A DNA stretch of 64,000 bases from Gammaproteobacteria bacterium (GTDB taxonomy: Bacteria; Pseudomonadota; Gammaproteobacteria; SZUA-229). How positions within the stretch are numbered: the first letter of the stretch is position 1; each line of letters opens with the position of its first letter. Shown here in pieces: positions 37,437 to 46,096 of the stretch. The DNA is taken from the NCBI GenBank assembly GCA_029881795.1, contig JAOULX010000013.1:1-64000 (forward strand), read 5' to 3'. The translations under genes were made by a program, and so were the position numbers. A model generated the notes under the pieces. The model was not told where the DNA came from and ran no database searches. It was given only the letters and a program-made list of their open reading frames with translations.

Positions 37437-38492
37437 ATGAATGATTCGCAAAAATGGATGATATTAATATCGGCAGTGCTGTTATCGGTTCTGCTTTATT
37501 TGCTGGCCCCGGTATTAACCCCGTTTTTTATCGCCGCTTTACTGGCCTATCTGGGAGATCCGCTGGTAGATCGCCTGGAAAGGTATAAGCTCAGCAGAAC
37601 GCTGGCCGTTTGTATTGTGTTCTCTATTATTTTTCTGGTAATCGTTGCGGTGCTGGTGTTTTTAATACCAATGCTGGAATCACAAATCAGCTATCTGGTG
37701 AAGAAACTTCCGGCACATATCAGCTGGCTACAACAGGAATTGGTACCGACACTGGCCAGCCGATTAAATCTGGACCCCGCGGTTTTCAATCTGACTGATG
37801 TGCGTCAGGCAATCAGCCAGCAATGGAGTGCAAGTGGCGGCAATATCCTCAACCTGTTTAAATCGATTTCTGATTCCGGTTTACTGGTCATGCTATGGCT
37901 GGCAAATCTGGTGTTGATTCCGGTAGTCACCTTTTATTTATTACGTGACTGGGATATTTTAGTGGCGCGGGTTCACGAGTTGTTACCACGGGCCAAAGAG
38001 CCGGTGATAAAAAAACTGGTGATCGAATCGGATAGCGTACTGGCGGCCTTTTTACGTGGTCAGTTTATGGTGATGATAATACTCGGGCTGATTTACGCGC
38101 TGGGCCTTAAGCTAATCGGCCTGAAACTGGCCTTGTTGATCGGCATGCTGGCGGGGCTGGTTAGTTTTGTGCCATATCTTGGTTTTATTGTGGGTATTGT
38201 AACAGCCGGCGTTGCGATGCTTTTACAAACACAGGATATCCTGCAGATCTGGCCGGTGTTCATCGTCTTTGGTGTCGGACAGATGCTGGAGGGAATGCTG
38301 CTAACACCATTATTGGTAGGAGATAAAATTGGTTTGCACCCGGTGGCTGTTATCTTTGCCGTGTTAGCCGGGGGGCAGTTGTTTGGTTTTATTGGGATCT
38401 TGTTAGCCTTACCGGTGGCCGCCATTATTGCAGTGTTATTACGTCACGCGCATCAGCAATATATCAACAGTTCGCTTTACGACACAGAGTAA
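37437..38492 (+). CDS. AI-2E/PerM family transporter
   Basis: The 351-residue membrane protein has about eight helices in the PerM/AI-2E family arrangement, with a helix pair at the start, a soluble linker (about 80-150) containing the SYLVKKLPAHISWLQQEL amphipathic part, and a C-terminal helix cluster with the GLVSFVPYLGFIVGIV motif. Substrates in this family vary (quorum-signal export, ion/proton antiport) and cannot be told. A paralogue is at 61045. A GTG directly upstream is an alternative start. hda follows after 17 bases. Confidence 0.88.
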   Translation: MNDSQKWMILISAVLLSVLLYLLAPVLTPFFIAALLAYLGDPLVDRLERYKLSRTLAVCIVFSIIFLVIVAVLVFLIPMLESQISYLVKKLPAHISWLQQELVPTLASRLNLDPAVFNLTDVRQAISQQWSASGGNILNLFKSISDSGLLVMLWLANLVLIPVVTFYLLRDWDILVARVHELLPRAKEPVIKKLVIESDSVLAAFLRGQFMVMIILGLIYALGLKLIGLKLALLIGMLAGLVSFVPYLGFIVGIVTAGVAMLLQTQDILQIWPVFIVFGVGQMLEGMLLTPLLVGDKIGLHPVAVIFAVLAGGQLFGFIGILLALPVAAIIAVLLRHAHQQYINSSLYDTE

Positions 38493-38509
38493 AAAGCAGA
38501 TTTAGAATT

Positions 38510-39205
38510 ATGCAACAGTTACCTTTGCAGCTTCAGCCAAAAGAAAGCTGCACTTTCAAAAGTTTTTTTTCAGGCTCTAATCAACTGGCAGTCGATATAC
38601 TTCGTGATATCTTCAATGACAACGGCGAACAGCAAGTTTTTCTCTGGTCTGCCGAGGGCCTGGGGAAATCACATTTATTACAGGCTGCCTGTCAGCTGGC
38701 ATCCAGTCAGAAAATGACAGCCAGCTATCTGCCACTGGATCAAATGCCGGGTGTGACTACCGATATACTGCAAGGCAGCGAATGCCTTGATCTGATCGCG
38801 ATCGACGGGCTGGATGCAGTGTTAGGTAATGATGAATGGGAGTTGGCGCTGTTTTCATTAATCAATCAGGCCAGAGAATCGATGGTGAGACTGGTATTTG
38901 CGGCCGAGAAGCCACCGGCGGAACTGATGATAAATTTGCCGGATTTGAGGTCGCGGTTAAGCTGGGGCCCGGTACTGCAATTAAAATCACTGAGTGATGA
39001 CGAAAAGCGATCGGCATTGCAGAGACGTGCTGCTAATCGTGGTCTTGAATTACCTGATAATGTCGCAGCCTATTTGCTGCAGCACTATCCGCGTGATTTG
39101 TTTTTGCTTTATCAGAACATGGATAAGCTGGATCAGGCTTCTCTGGTGCAACAAAGGCGTCTGACGATTCCCTTTGTTAAAGAGGTTTTAGTAGCAGGAA
39201 GTTAA
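38510..39205 (+). CDS. hda: DnaA regulatory inactivator Hda
   Basis: Hda with the DNA-loaded clamp stimulates ATP hydrolysis by DnaA to limit re-initiation. The 231-residue DnaA-like AAA+ protein starts with the clamp-binding QLPLQL (3-8), has a Walker A-like WSAEGLGKSHLL (about 43-54), a Walker B DLIAIDGLDAV (about 86-96) and a sensor/arginine region. The Walker A reads EGLGKS, a family-typical form. The gene ends 5 bases from the convergent DUF2069 gene. Confidence 0.95.
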   Translation: MQQLPLQLQPKESCTFKSFFSGSNQLAVDILRDIFNDNGEQQVFLWSAEGLGKSHLLQAACQLASSQKMTASYLPLDQMPGVTTDILQGSECLDLIAIDGLDAVLGNDEWELALFSLINQARESMVRLVFAAEKPPAELMINLPDLRSRLSWGPVLQLKSLSDDEKRSALQRRAANRGLELPDNVAAYLLQHYPRDLFLLYQNMDKLDQASLVQQRRLTIPFVKEVLVAGS

Positions 39206-39210
39206 TCAGA

Positions 39211-39585
39211 TCATGCAGTTGTGTTTTTTGCCGCTTTATCGGCTTTGCCCTGTAACCGAGCAAACATAATAGCACTGAAGAAAAATACCAGACTGGAAAA
39301 GGTAATCAGCAGTCCAATCAGCCTGTCGGCTTCAGCACCGGCATACCAGACACCAATTATAAAATAATACAGAGCCAGATAGCCTGCCCAGGCGTGAGTG
39401 TATGCTTTGCCGGCCAGTAATCCTCTGAGCGGAAACAATAACGGTCCGATATGAAAAAGCAGCGCCGGTAACATATTCTGAGGGGCTGGTTTGTTAAACA
39501 CAAACAGCAATAAATACATGCTCAGCATTAACATAAAGTAAGCAGCAAGGCTGAGGCGTCGAAACAAAGGTGTGGCTGAATGCAT
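39211..39585 (-). CDS. DUF2069 membrane protein
   Basis: The 124-residue protein has four predicted membrane helices and the DUF2069 features (LFPLRGLLAGKAYTHAWAGYLALYYFIIGV). It is the third gene of arsC-wrbA-DUF2069, a set commonly found next to hda in gammaproteobacteria. Function unknown. Confidence 0.88.
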   Translation of the reverse strand: MHSATPLFRRLSLAAYFMLMLSMYLLLFVFNKPAPQNMLPALLFHIGPLLFPLRGLLAGKAYTHAWAGYLALYYFIIGVWYAGAEADRLIGLLITFSSLVFFFSAIMFARLQGKADKAAKNTTA

Positions 39586-39597
39586 AATAATGACTGC

Positions 39598-40197
39598 TTA
39601 AATAATGGGTTTTACAGAATGCGCCACCAGCGCAACGCGTTTGCCAAGGGCTTTACAAAGAGCTTTCTCATCGTCAGATAACTGTAAGTTAAGCTGATCG
39701 TTGGTCAGGCGACTGGCTCCATACGGGCTGCCACCGGATGTGGTTTGCATTAAAGCCTGTTCACTATAGGGTAAACCAACCAGTATCATGCCATGATGTA
39801 ACAGCGGCAGCATCATGGATAGCAGAGTTGATTCCTGGCCACCGTGCATACTGGCTGTGGCGGTAAAGACAGCGGCGGGTTTATTAACCAGCGCTTTAGA
39901 CATCCACAATGGGCCGGTGCTGTCGATAAAGTATTTTAAAGCCGCTGCCATGTTTCCAAAATGCGTCGGGCTGCCCATGACCAGACCGTCGCATTCTTCA
40001 AGATCTTGTGCTGTTGCATAGGGTGGACCGCTGGCTGGAATTTCGGCTTCGACAGCGCTGTTAACCGGAGAAATATGAGGCACAGTACGGACACGCGCCT
40101 GCATGCCCTCGACCTCTTCAATACCTCGCGCAATCAGCTCGGCCATTTCAGCGGTGCTACCACCCTGGCTATAGTAAAGCACCAGAACATCGGCCAT
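39598..40197 (-). CDS. wrbA: NAD(P)H:quinone oxidoreductase WrbA
   Basis: WrbA is a tetrameric flavoprotein reducing quinones by two electrons. The 199-residue protein has the FMN phosphate loop YSQGGSTAEMAE (about 9-20), the PTHFGNMAAALKYFID block (about 77-92) and the FTATASMHGGQE loop (about 110-121). Its start codon shares one base with the arsC stop region, showing tight coupling. Confidence 0.95.
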   Translation of the reverse strand: MADVLVLYYSQGGSTAEMAELIARGIEEVEGMQARVRTVPHISPVNSAVEAEIPASGPPYATAQDLEECDGLVMGSPTHFGNMAAALKYFIDSTGPLWMSKALVNKPAAVFTATASMHGGQESTLLSMMLPLLHHGMILVGLPYSEQALMQTTSGGSPYGASRLTNDQLNLQLSDDEKALCKALGKRVALVAHSVKPII

Positions 40198-40550
40198 TAT
40201 AAAATCTCCAGCACAGTTTCTGGGGGTCTGCCAATGGCGGCTTTGCCATTACTGACGACGATCGGGCGCTCGATGAGTTTTGGAAATGCAATCATCGCTT
40301 CAATTAGCTGCTTTCGGCTGAGGCTCTCATCTGCCAGATTATTGGCTTTGTATTCGGCCTCAGTTTTGCGCATCAGCTGACGCGGTTCGATGCCGAGCAT
40401 AGTCAGTAGCTGATCCAGCGTCTCAAAATCTGGCGGGGTATTGAGATACTCTACCACCTCGGGTGATACCGCATTGGCATGCAGTAATTCCATTGTCTGG
40501 CGAGATTTTGAGCAGCGCGGATTATGATAAATAGTGACGTTGTCGGCCAT
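40197..40550 (-). CDS. arsC: ArsC-family glutaredoxin-type reductase
   Basis: The 117-residue protein has the ArsC thioredoxin-like fold: catalytic Cys13 in HNPRCSKSR and the ERPIVV...AIGRPPE block at the end (about 92-111) that includes the family arginine positions. It may reduce arsenate with glutaredoxin; some relatives of this hda-linked group have no proven arsenate activity. It is first in the arsC-wrbA-DUF2069 operon. Confidence 0.9.
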   Translation of the reverse strand: MADNVTIYHNPRCSKSRQTMELLHANAVSPEVVEYLNTPPDFETLDQLLTMLGIEPRQLMRKTEAEYKANNLADESLSRKQLIEAMIAFPKLIERPIVVSNGKAAIGRPPETVLEIL

Positions 40551-40855
40551 AACTGACTCCAGTTTTTCGGGGAGGATGTGAAAAACTGTATTTTAACACT
40601 TAATAGTCAAAGAAAATATCTAGCATTAATGTGTCATTTTAGGGCATTAAAAAATAGCTTAATAACCTGTCATCGACCGAATAGTGGCAGTTGTCGCCAG
40701 AGCCGCTGAATAAGCCGTTTTTTTTCAATAAAGCAACAGCTATTGCTTGACAGGCTATGATGGCATTGTTAGTTTGCTGATATTAATAGATATTTGTCCG
40801 GCTCAGGGTTTTCTGAGGCTGAACACCACAATAATATAAATTCTGGAGATTAATA
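40551..40855. other. Divergent intergenic region arsC / LysM gene
   Basis: About 305 bases. A TTGACA at 40748-40753 followed after 17 bases by TAGTTT is a weak promoter candidate for the LysM lipoprotein gene. A run of eight T residues lies near 40719-40726 without a strong stem. Nothing else is seen. Confidence 0.35.
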
Positions 40856-41332
40856 ATGAAAAGCGTTACTTTGGCTAAGCTACTGGCTGTTTCGATTGCA
40901 ACTGTTGGGCTGATAGCCGGTTGTGGTGGAGCAGAGACAAAAGATGATCCAGTTGAGCAGCCAGTTAAGCAGGAAGCTGAGGCAAAAACAGAGGCTGCTG
41001 CTGATAATAATGCCATGCAGTCTTCCGTTGACGAGACTAATCAGAAAAACTCGGCCGCAAGCGCAAGCTATGAAGTGGTAAGCGGTGATAATTTATGGAA
41101 TATTTCGGGTAAAAACGAAATATATTCAGATCCGTACCAGTGGCCACTGATCTATAAAGCAAACCGCGACAAAATTAAAGATGCTGATTTAATCTATTCA
41201 GGTCAGACGCTGGAAATTAACCGATCTGCGTCACAGTCAGATATGGATGCTGCGACCCGCCATGCTAAAACACGCGGAGCCTGGACACTGGGTGAGCAGG
41301 AGTCGTCAGATAAAGCCTATTTGAGTGAATAA
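40856..41332 (+). CDS. LysM-domain lipoprotein
   Basis: The 158-residue precursor has a lipoprotein signal with LIAGC (Cys23), an acidic alanine/glutamate-rich linker (about 28-68) and one LysM domain (about 70-121: YEVVSGDNLWNIS...YSGQTLEI) that binds peptidoglycan. The C-terminal tail is basic/aromatic. It has its own ribosome site (GGAG) and terminator (41367-41394), so it is a single-gene unit. It is probably an outer-membrane or periplasmic anchor to the cell wall. Confidence 0.88.
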   Translation: MKSVTLAKLLAVSIATVGLIAGCGGAETKDDPVEQPVKQEAEAKTEAAADNNAMQSSVDETNQKNSAASASYEVVSGDNLWNISGKNEIYSDPYQWPLIYKANRDKIKDADLIYSGQTLEINRSASQSDMDAATRHAKTRGAWTLGEQESSDKAYLSE

Positions 41333-41366
41333 ATAGCTCATATACCTAAAAAATTATTGATCTGTT

Positions 41367-41394
41367 TAAAAGCCCGCATTGCGGGCTTTTTTTA
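41367..41394 (+). terminator. Rho-independent terminator
   Basis: AGCCCGC / GCGGGCT stem with a 4-base ATTG-type loop is followed by seven T residues, 35 bases after the LysM gene. Confidence 0.92.
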
Positions 41395-41446
41395 TTCCGA
41401 TTAACAGGGTATTCTCATAAGCGGTACAGTAGTTGCTGGAAAGTTT

Positions 41447-41995
41447 ATGAGGTTTTTAACAAACAGGTTGAGCTTGTGGCTATTCGGTCTCTGTGTTGTG
41501 GCTGGTGCCGCCAGCGCTGCAGATGAAAGAGCGATTTTTGATCAGACACTGGGTGATTTTACAGAGGAGCTGGTTGAAGCCAGAGATCAGGGCAAGCAGG
41601 GTATCTTGCTGTTCTTTGAAATGGATGAATGCCCGTTTTGTCATCGCATGAAGACGACGGTGCTGAATCAGCCAGAAGTGATCAAATATTTTAAAAAGCA
41701 CTTTCTAATATTTTCGATAGATATTGAAAGTGATGTAGAAATGACTGATTTTTCCGGTAAAACAATGCTGATGAAGGACTTTGCAGAAATTCATAATCGT
41801 GTCAGAGCAACTCCGGTATTTGTTTTTCTTGATCTGAATGGAAAGCTAACAACACGATATACAGGTCCTGCTTCCGGTGTTGAGGAGTTTATGTGGCTCG
41901 GTGAATACGTGTTGAATGAAGAGTATAAAAAAGTTCGTTTTACAAAATATAAACGCCAAAGAAAAAAAGAAAAAAAGAAGAATAAAGGCCAGTAA
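41447..41995 (+). CDS. Exported thioredoxin-like protein
   Basis: The 182-residue precursor has a signal peptide (cleavage after ASA, about 22-24) and a thioredoxin fold with the active site Cys62-Pro-Phe-Cys65, preceded by FFEMDEC, and the cis-proline in RATPVFVF. This resembles SoxW/DsbD-like periplasmic thioredoxins. The C-terminus is a strongly basic tail (KRQRKKEKKKNKGQ), which is unusual. It is the first gene of a four-gene run; the TolC-like gene starts 3 bases after its stop, so its substrate may be a component or cargo of that system. Confidence 0.87.
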   Translation: MRFLTNRLSLWLFGLCVVAGAASAADERAIFDQTLGDFTEELVEARDQGKQGILLFFEMDECPFCHRMKTTVLNQPEVIKYFKKHFLIFSIDIESDVEMTDFSGKTMLMKDFAEIHNRVRATPVFVFLDLNGKLTTRYTGPASGVEEFMWLGEYVLNEEYKKVRFTKYKRQRKKEKKKNKGQ

Positions 41996-41997
41996 TA

Positions 41998-43281
41998 ATG
42001 AATTATTTGAGTCGGCTGGGGTTGGTGTTAGCACTGCTGCCAGCACATATACAGGCTGCTGAACTGCCTGATAACCTAGGCTTTGATATGGTTATGAAAG
42101 TAGTGGATGAGGGACAGTATGCAGATGCTTTGGTGCTAAAAGCGGAGTTGGAGTCGATACAGTCAGAGCTTCTGACTGTGCAGGGGTTAAATGACTTCAA
42201 TATCAATCTGGAGGCGGCAGCCCAGTATATTGAACCATCGCAGGTGCTGACTGAAGCCGTTAATGATGACCATCAGCTGGCCATTGTGATGAAAAAAAAT
42301 CTGCTGGATGCCGGCTACAGCAGTCATAAAGAACAATCGCTCGATACACGAATAAAATCATTCGATTTATTGATGAAAAACAGGCGCCTCGAAAAACGTA
42401 TTGAAGCGGCAAGAAAGTTTTTTGATATCAAACTAGCTGATTTAAATTATGCGGTTGATAACGAAGCAATTTCAACAGCGTATATCAAGTTTAATAAAAC
42501 TGAGGAAAGAAATCAGTTAAAGCAACAGTCAGATGTTGAGTTGCTGAAAGCACAATTTGAATATCAGCAGGTCAGGGCTAGACGCTATCAGAGTGAAACC
42601 ATGCAGCGGATTAGCCGGGCGCGTTTCGCCGAAAGTATTTCCAGGCCGAAAGAGCTGCCAGCTGAAGTGATTATTCCAGACCTGTCGTTTATTAACAGAG
42701 AGCGGCCTGATTATGATGAGATTCTGAAAGTCGTGTTGGTCAATAATCTGGAATTGCGAATGCAGCAACTTCAGGTTGAGGCAGCAACTTATGAATTGAC
42801 TGCCAGCAGAAAAAAACACGGTTCTACTTTGTCGACAGAGCTTGAGTGGAGAGAATATAGCAACGAGTTGCCATCCAGAAATAATTTCCGGGCAGCTATA
42901 AAGTATTCAGTGCCGTTGTATGAAAATGATTCGGCAAAATCGGATGTTGCAAAAGCCCGTGCTAACCTACAAAAACAACAGGCCTTGTTGTTAAAGCTGG
43001 AATCTAAAATCAGACAGCAAAGCCTTGAAGTCTGGCAGCAGATGTATGTGTTAAGGGCACGTCAGGACAGCGATAAAGTGGCTGAAGAATACCGGGAATT
43101 ATATCAGGACAGAAGCCGTGCTTATTATGAGATGGAGTTCAGAACAGATCTTGGTGATTCCTTCGTTCGGGTGTCAGAAGCCCGGCTTGAAAAATATACA
43201 AATGACTTTGAGCTGGCAATCTCCTGGATGCGGCTTGCAATGCTGAGCGGATTAACATTAGAGGAATATTTGCAGCAATGA
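41998..43281 (+). CDS. TolC-like outer-membrane efflux protein
   Basis: The 427-residue precursor has a signal peptide (about 1-20), long alpha-helical hairpins (for example about 45-75, 105-205 and 320-380) and short strand segments, as in the TolC/OEP family, with two internal halves. It is a little shorter than TolC (about 470 mature). It would form a trimeric channel across the outer membrane. Its stop overlaps the adaptor gene start by four bases, so it is translated with the adaptor and ATPase. Confidence 0.8.
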   Translation: MNYLSRLGLVLALLPAHIQAAELPDNLGFDMVMKVVDEGQYADALVLKAELESIQSELLTVQGLNDFNINLEAAAQYIEPSQVLTEAVNDDHQLAIVMKKNLLDAGYSSHKEQSLDTRIKSFDLLMKNRRLEKRIEAARKFFDIKLADLNYAVDNEAISTAYIKFNKTEERNQLKQQSDVELLKAQFEYQQVRARRYQSETMQRISRARFAESISRPKELPAEVIIPDLSFINRERPDYDEILKVVLVNNLELRMQQLQVEAATYELTASRKKHGSTLSTELEWREYSNELPSRNNFRAAIKYSVPLYENDSAKSDVAKARANLQKQQALLLKLESKIRQQSLEVWQQMYVLRARQDSDKVAEEYRELYQDRSRAYYEMEFRTDLGDSFVRVSEARLEKYTNDFELAISWMRLAMLSGLTLEEYLQQ

Positions 43282-44030
43282 AACTTCAATATTTAATATT
43301 TATTATCAGCGTGGTGTTATTTCAACAGCCAGCAAATGCAGCAGAGTATGAAGCCAAGCTATCGCTGGCAGATATCAGACAACTGAGTCTGCCGGTGTCA
43401 GGTATTGTTGAAACGATTAATGTGGCGGCAGGCGCTTTTGTTAAGGCTGGTGAAAAAATGCTGTCACTCGATTGCGGTTTGTACAGAGCAAAGCTGAAAC
43501 AAAGCTTGGCGCTGGCAACAGGGCTGGAGCCAGGCGTGGAAACTGCTCGAAAGGAAAAAGAGTTAGCCGACGAGTTGTTTGCCAGAACGGTTCTGTCAGA
43601 GATTGAGCACCGTCAGGCAGAGCTTGTTTACATTGAAAAAAAATCAAAACACAGTGCGGCGGTGGCGCATAGTGAAGAACTCAAATGGCAGGTGAAAAAC
43701 TGTGATCTGCTGGCGGACACTGATCTTATGGTGCTTGATGTGCATGTTAATAAAGGCCAGTTGTTTAATCTGAAAGCAGATAAATCATTGTTATTGACGG
43801 TTGCCAGTCAAAAAAACATGCAGCTAACAGCGAAACTTGCTTTGCCTTTGGTGCATCCGATCAAAATCAATCAGACAGTAAAAGCGTCGGTTGCTGGTCG
43901 TTTATTAGAAGGAAAGATAATATCCGTTTTATTTCGATCGGATGACACGGCGATTGTTACCGCATCTATCGATCTGTTTGATCCGCTTTTAATATCAGCG
44001 AAATCAGCTAGACTTATTATCAAACATTAA
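43278..44030 (+). CDS. Short periplasmic adaptor (HlyD/MFP-like)
   Basis: The 250-residue precursor has a signal peptide (cleavage after ANA, about 19-21), a biotinyl-lipoyl half motif (LPVSGIVETINVAAGAFVKAGEKMLSLDC, with the key VSG and VKAGE positions about 39-64), a short coiled-coil region (about 88-135) and a terminal beta-barrel domain. It lacks a lipobox and is about 100 residues shorter than usual adaptors. It overlaps the TolC-like gene by four bases and the ATPase gene by one. No inner-membrane pump gene is adjacent. Confidence 0.78.
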   Translation: MKLQYLIFIISVVLFQQPANAAEYEAKLSLADIRQLSLPVSGIVETINVAAGAFVKAGEKMLSLDCGLYRAKLKQSLALATGLEPGVETARKEKELADELFARTVLSEIEHRQAELVYIEKKSKHSAAVAHSEELKWQVKNCDLLADTDLMVLDVHVNKGQLFNLKADKSLLLTVASQKNMQLTAKLALPLVHPIKINQTVKASVAGRLLEGKIISVLFRSDDTAIVTASIDLFDPLLISAKSARLIIKH

Positions 44031-45823
44031 TGAATCTAAAGGACGCCGCTATTAAAACACAGGCCGGAAAAAAACTCGATATTCATCAGATTCTCTTATG
44101 GCTGGAAGAAGAAGGCCGGGTAATAAAAGATAACTCGATGATGTTGCGGACACTGGCCGATTCACGAGAGAACCAGAATAAACATCCATTGCAGATTATT
44201 GCTGATCGAAATTGGAAAGATGAAAGCTGTAACGGACAGTTGCTGACTCTTGAGTTTCTAACAAACTGGCTGGCACAACGCTTTGATCAGGAATATTTTC
44301 GCATAGATCCGCTGAAAATTGATGTCGGTTCGGTGACAAAAGTCATGTCCTACGCCTATGCGGCACGATTTAATATTTTACCGGTACTGGTCGAAAATGA
44401 TGTTATAACCGTTGCAACCTGCGAGCCAGAAGTAACCGAGTGGGAAACCGAGTTGGGCGGTATCCTCAATAAAAAATTCATACGAGTGATATCTAATCCT
44501 GATGATATTCACCGTTACCTGCTTGAGTTTTATAGTTTATCAAAATCTGTTATTGGTGCCAGTAATGAGAATGATCAGTCAGCAACCAATTTTCAGAACC
44601 TTGAGCAACTTATGGATCTGGGCAGAGCAGGTAAGCTGGATGCGAATGATCAACATGTTGTCAATATCGTCGACTGGTTGTTGCAGTATGCATACGATCA
44701 GCGTGCCAGTGATATACATTTAGAACCGCGCCGTGAGACCAGTAAGGTACGTTTTAGAATTGACGGCGTCATGCACGAAGTTTATCAGTTGCCAACAGCT
44801 GTCTTGGCGGCAGTGACTAGCCGGATAAAAATTCTTGGCCGGATGGATGTGGCTGAAAAACGCCGACCACAGGATGGTCGCATAAAAACCAGAACAGCTG
44901 ATGGTCTGGAAGTTGAACTGCGGCTGTCTACGATGCCGACTGCTTTCGGTGAAAAACTGGTAATGCGTATTTTTGACCCCGAAGTGCTGGTAAAAAATTT
45001 CCGCGAGTTAGGTTTTTCAGCCGCTGACGAACAGAGCTGGGATGCGATGATTCAGCAACCCAATGGCATTATTTTGGTGACAGGGCCAACCGGGTCCGGC
45101 AAAACCACAACGCTGTATTCAACGCTTAAACAACTGGCAAAACCTGAAGTTAATGTATGCACTATAGAAGATCCGATAGAGCTGGTTGAACCGGCGTTTA
45201 ATCAGATGCAGGTGCAGAAGAATATCGATGTTGATTTTGCTGGCGGTGTAAAAACCCTGTTAAGGCAGGATCCCGATATCATTATGATCGGAGAAATTCG
45301 TGACATGGAAACTGCCGATATGGCAATCCAGGCCGCATTGACCGGGCATCTGGTGTTATCCACACTGCATACGAATGATGCGCCGACTGCCATTACCCGT
45401 CTTATGGATATCGGTGTGCCGCCGTATCTAATTAATTCGGTTTTAATCGGGGTGATGGCACAACGACTAGTCAGAACCTTATGTCCACACTGTAAAGAAG
45501 CTGTTGATATAACAGATGATCAGTGGAAACAACTGGTCAAGCCCTGGAAGCCAGCAAAACCCAAAAAGATTTACAAGGCAGTTGGTTGTTTAGAGTGCAG
45601 AAACACCGGGTATCTGGGGCGTATGGGTTTATATGAAATGTTCAGCTATTCACCTGCGCTTAAAAAAATGATGCTGGATGGCGGCAATGTGGATGAAATA
45701 CGCCAGCAAGCAATAAAAGAAAATATGCGGGTGCTACGACTCAGTGGTGCTCAGAAAGTGGGTCAGGGCCTTACCACGGTCGAAGAAGTACTGAGAGTTG
45801 CGCCACCACCGATAGGTATCTGA
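44030..45823 (+). CDS. GspE/PilB-type secretion ATPase
   Basis: The 597-residue protein has an MshEN/GspE-type N-terminal domain (about 65-170) and a hexameric secretion ATPase domain (about 205-590) with Walker A GPTGSGKT at 352-359, the Asp box, Walker B DPDIIMIGEIRD, the His box and a four-cysteine zinc motif (CPHC...CLEC). These ATPases drive type II secretion or type IV pilus assembly. Here it is linked not to GspF/pilin genes but to TolC-like and adaptor genes, sharing one base with the adaptor stop. A basal hairpin (ACGACAG / CTGTCGT, 45834-45850) lies just after it. Confidence 0.92.
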   Translation: MNLKDAAIKTQAGKKLDIHQILLWLEEEGRVIKDNSMMLRTLADSRENQNKHPLQIIADRNWKDESCNGQLLTLEFLTNWLAQRFDQEYFRIDPLKIDVGSVTKVMSYAYAARFNILPVLVENDVITVATCEPEVTEWETELGGILNKKFIRVISNPDDIHRYLLEFYSLSKSVIGASNENDQSATNFQNLEQLMDLGRAGKLDANDQHVVNIVDWLLQYAYDQRASDIHLEPRRETSKVRFRIDGVMHEVYQLPTAVLAAVTSRIKILGRMDVAEKRRPQDGRIKTRTADGLEVELRLSTMPTAFGEKLVMRIFDPEVLVKNFRELGFSAADEQSWDAMIQQPNGIILVTGPTGSGKTTTLYSTLKQLAKPEVNVCTIEDPIELVEPAFNQMQVQKNIDVDFAGGVKTLLRQDPDIIMIGEIRDMETADMAIQAALTGHLVLSTLHTNDAPTAITRLMDIGVPPYLINSVLIGVMAQRLVRTLCPHCKEAVDITDDQWKQLVKPWKPAKPKKIYKAVGCLECRNTGYLGRMGLYEMFSYSPALKKMMLDGGNVDEIRQQAIKENMRVLRLSGAQKVGQGLTTVEEVLRVAPPPIGI

Positions 45824-46096
45824 TAGATTTATACGACAGTTTCTGTCGTCATCCCAAAGTATTTTATACTGTTCTTTTTCCCTTCTTCTGTCCAGAGCGG
45901 AATGCGCGTTTGATAGCCGTTATTATCTTAAAGCCTGACTGATGAAGCAGTGGTCAGCTACTTCTCAAACTTGATTCAAATATTTATTTAAATTGTGACA
46001 TGCAGAGGACGAGTCTGCGTTGTGTTTTGATAAATTGGAAGCTATATACGTTATAAATAATAATTTATTTCTATAAAAAGCATACTGAGGGGAAGC
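45824..46096. other. Intergenic region before propeller-cytochrome gene
   Basis: Holds a perfect 7-base hairpin (45834-45850) without a T-run. GAGGGG lies 7 bases before the ATG at 46097. No promoter box is convincing and nothing else is seen. Confidence 0.4.
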
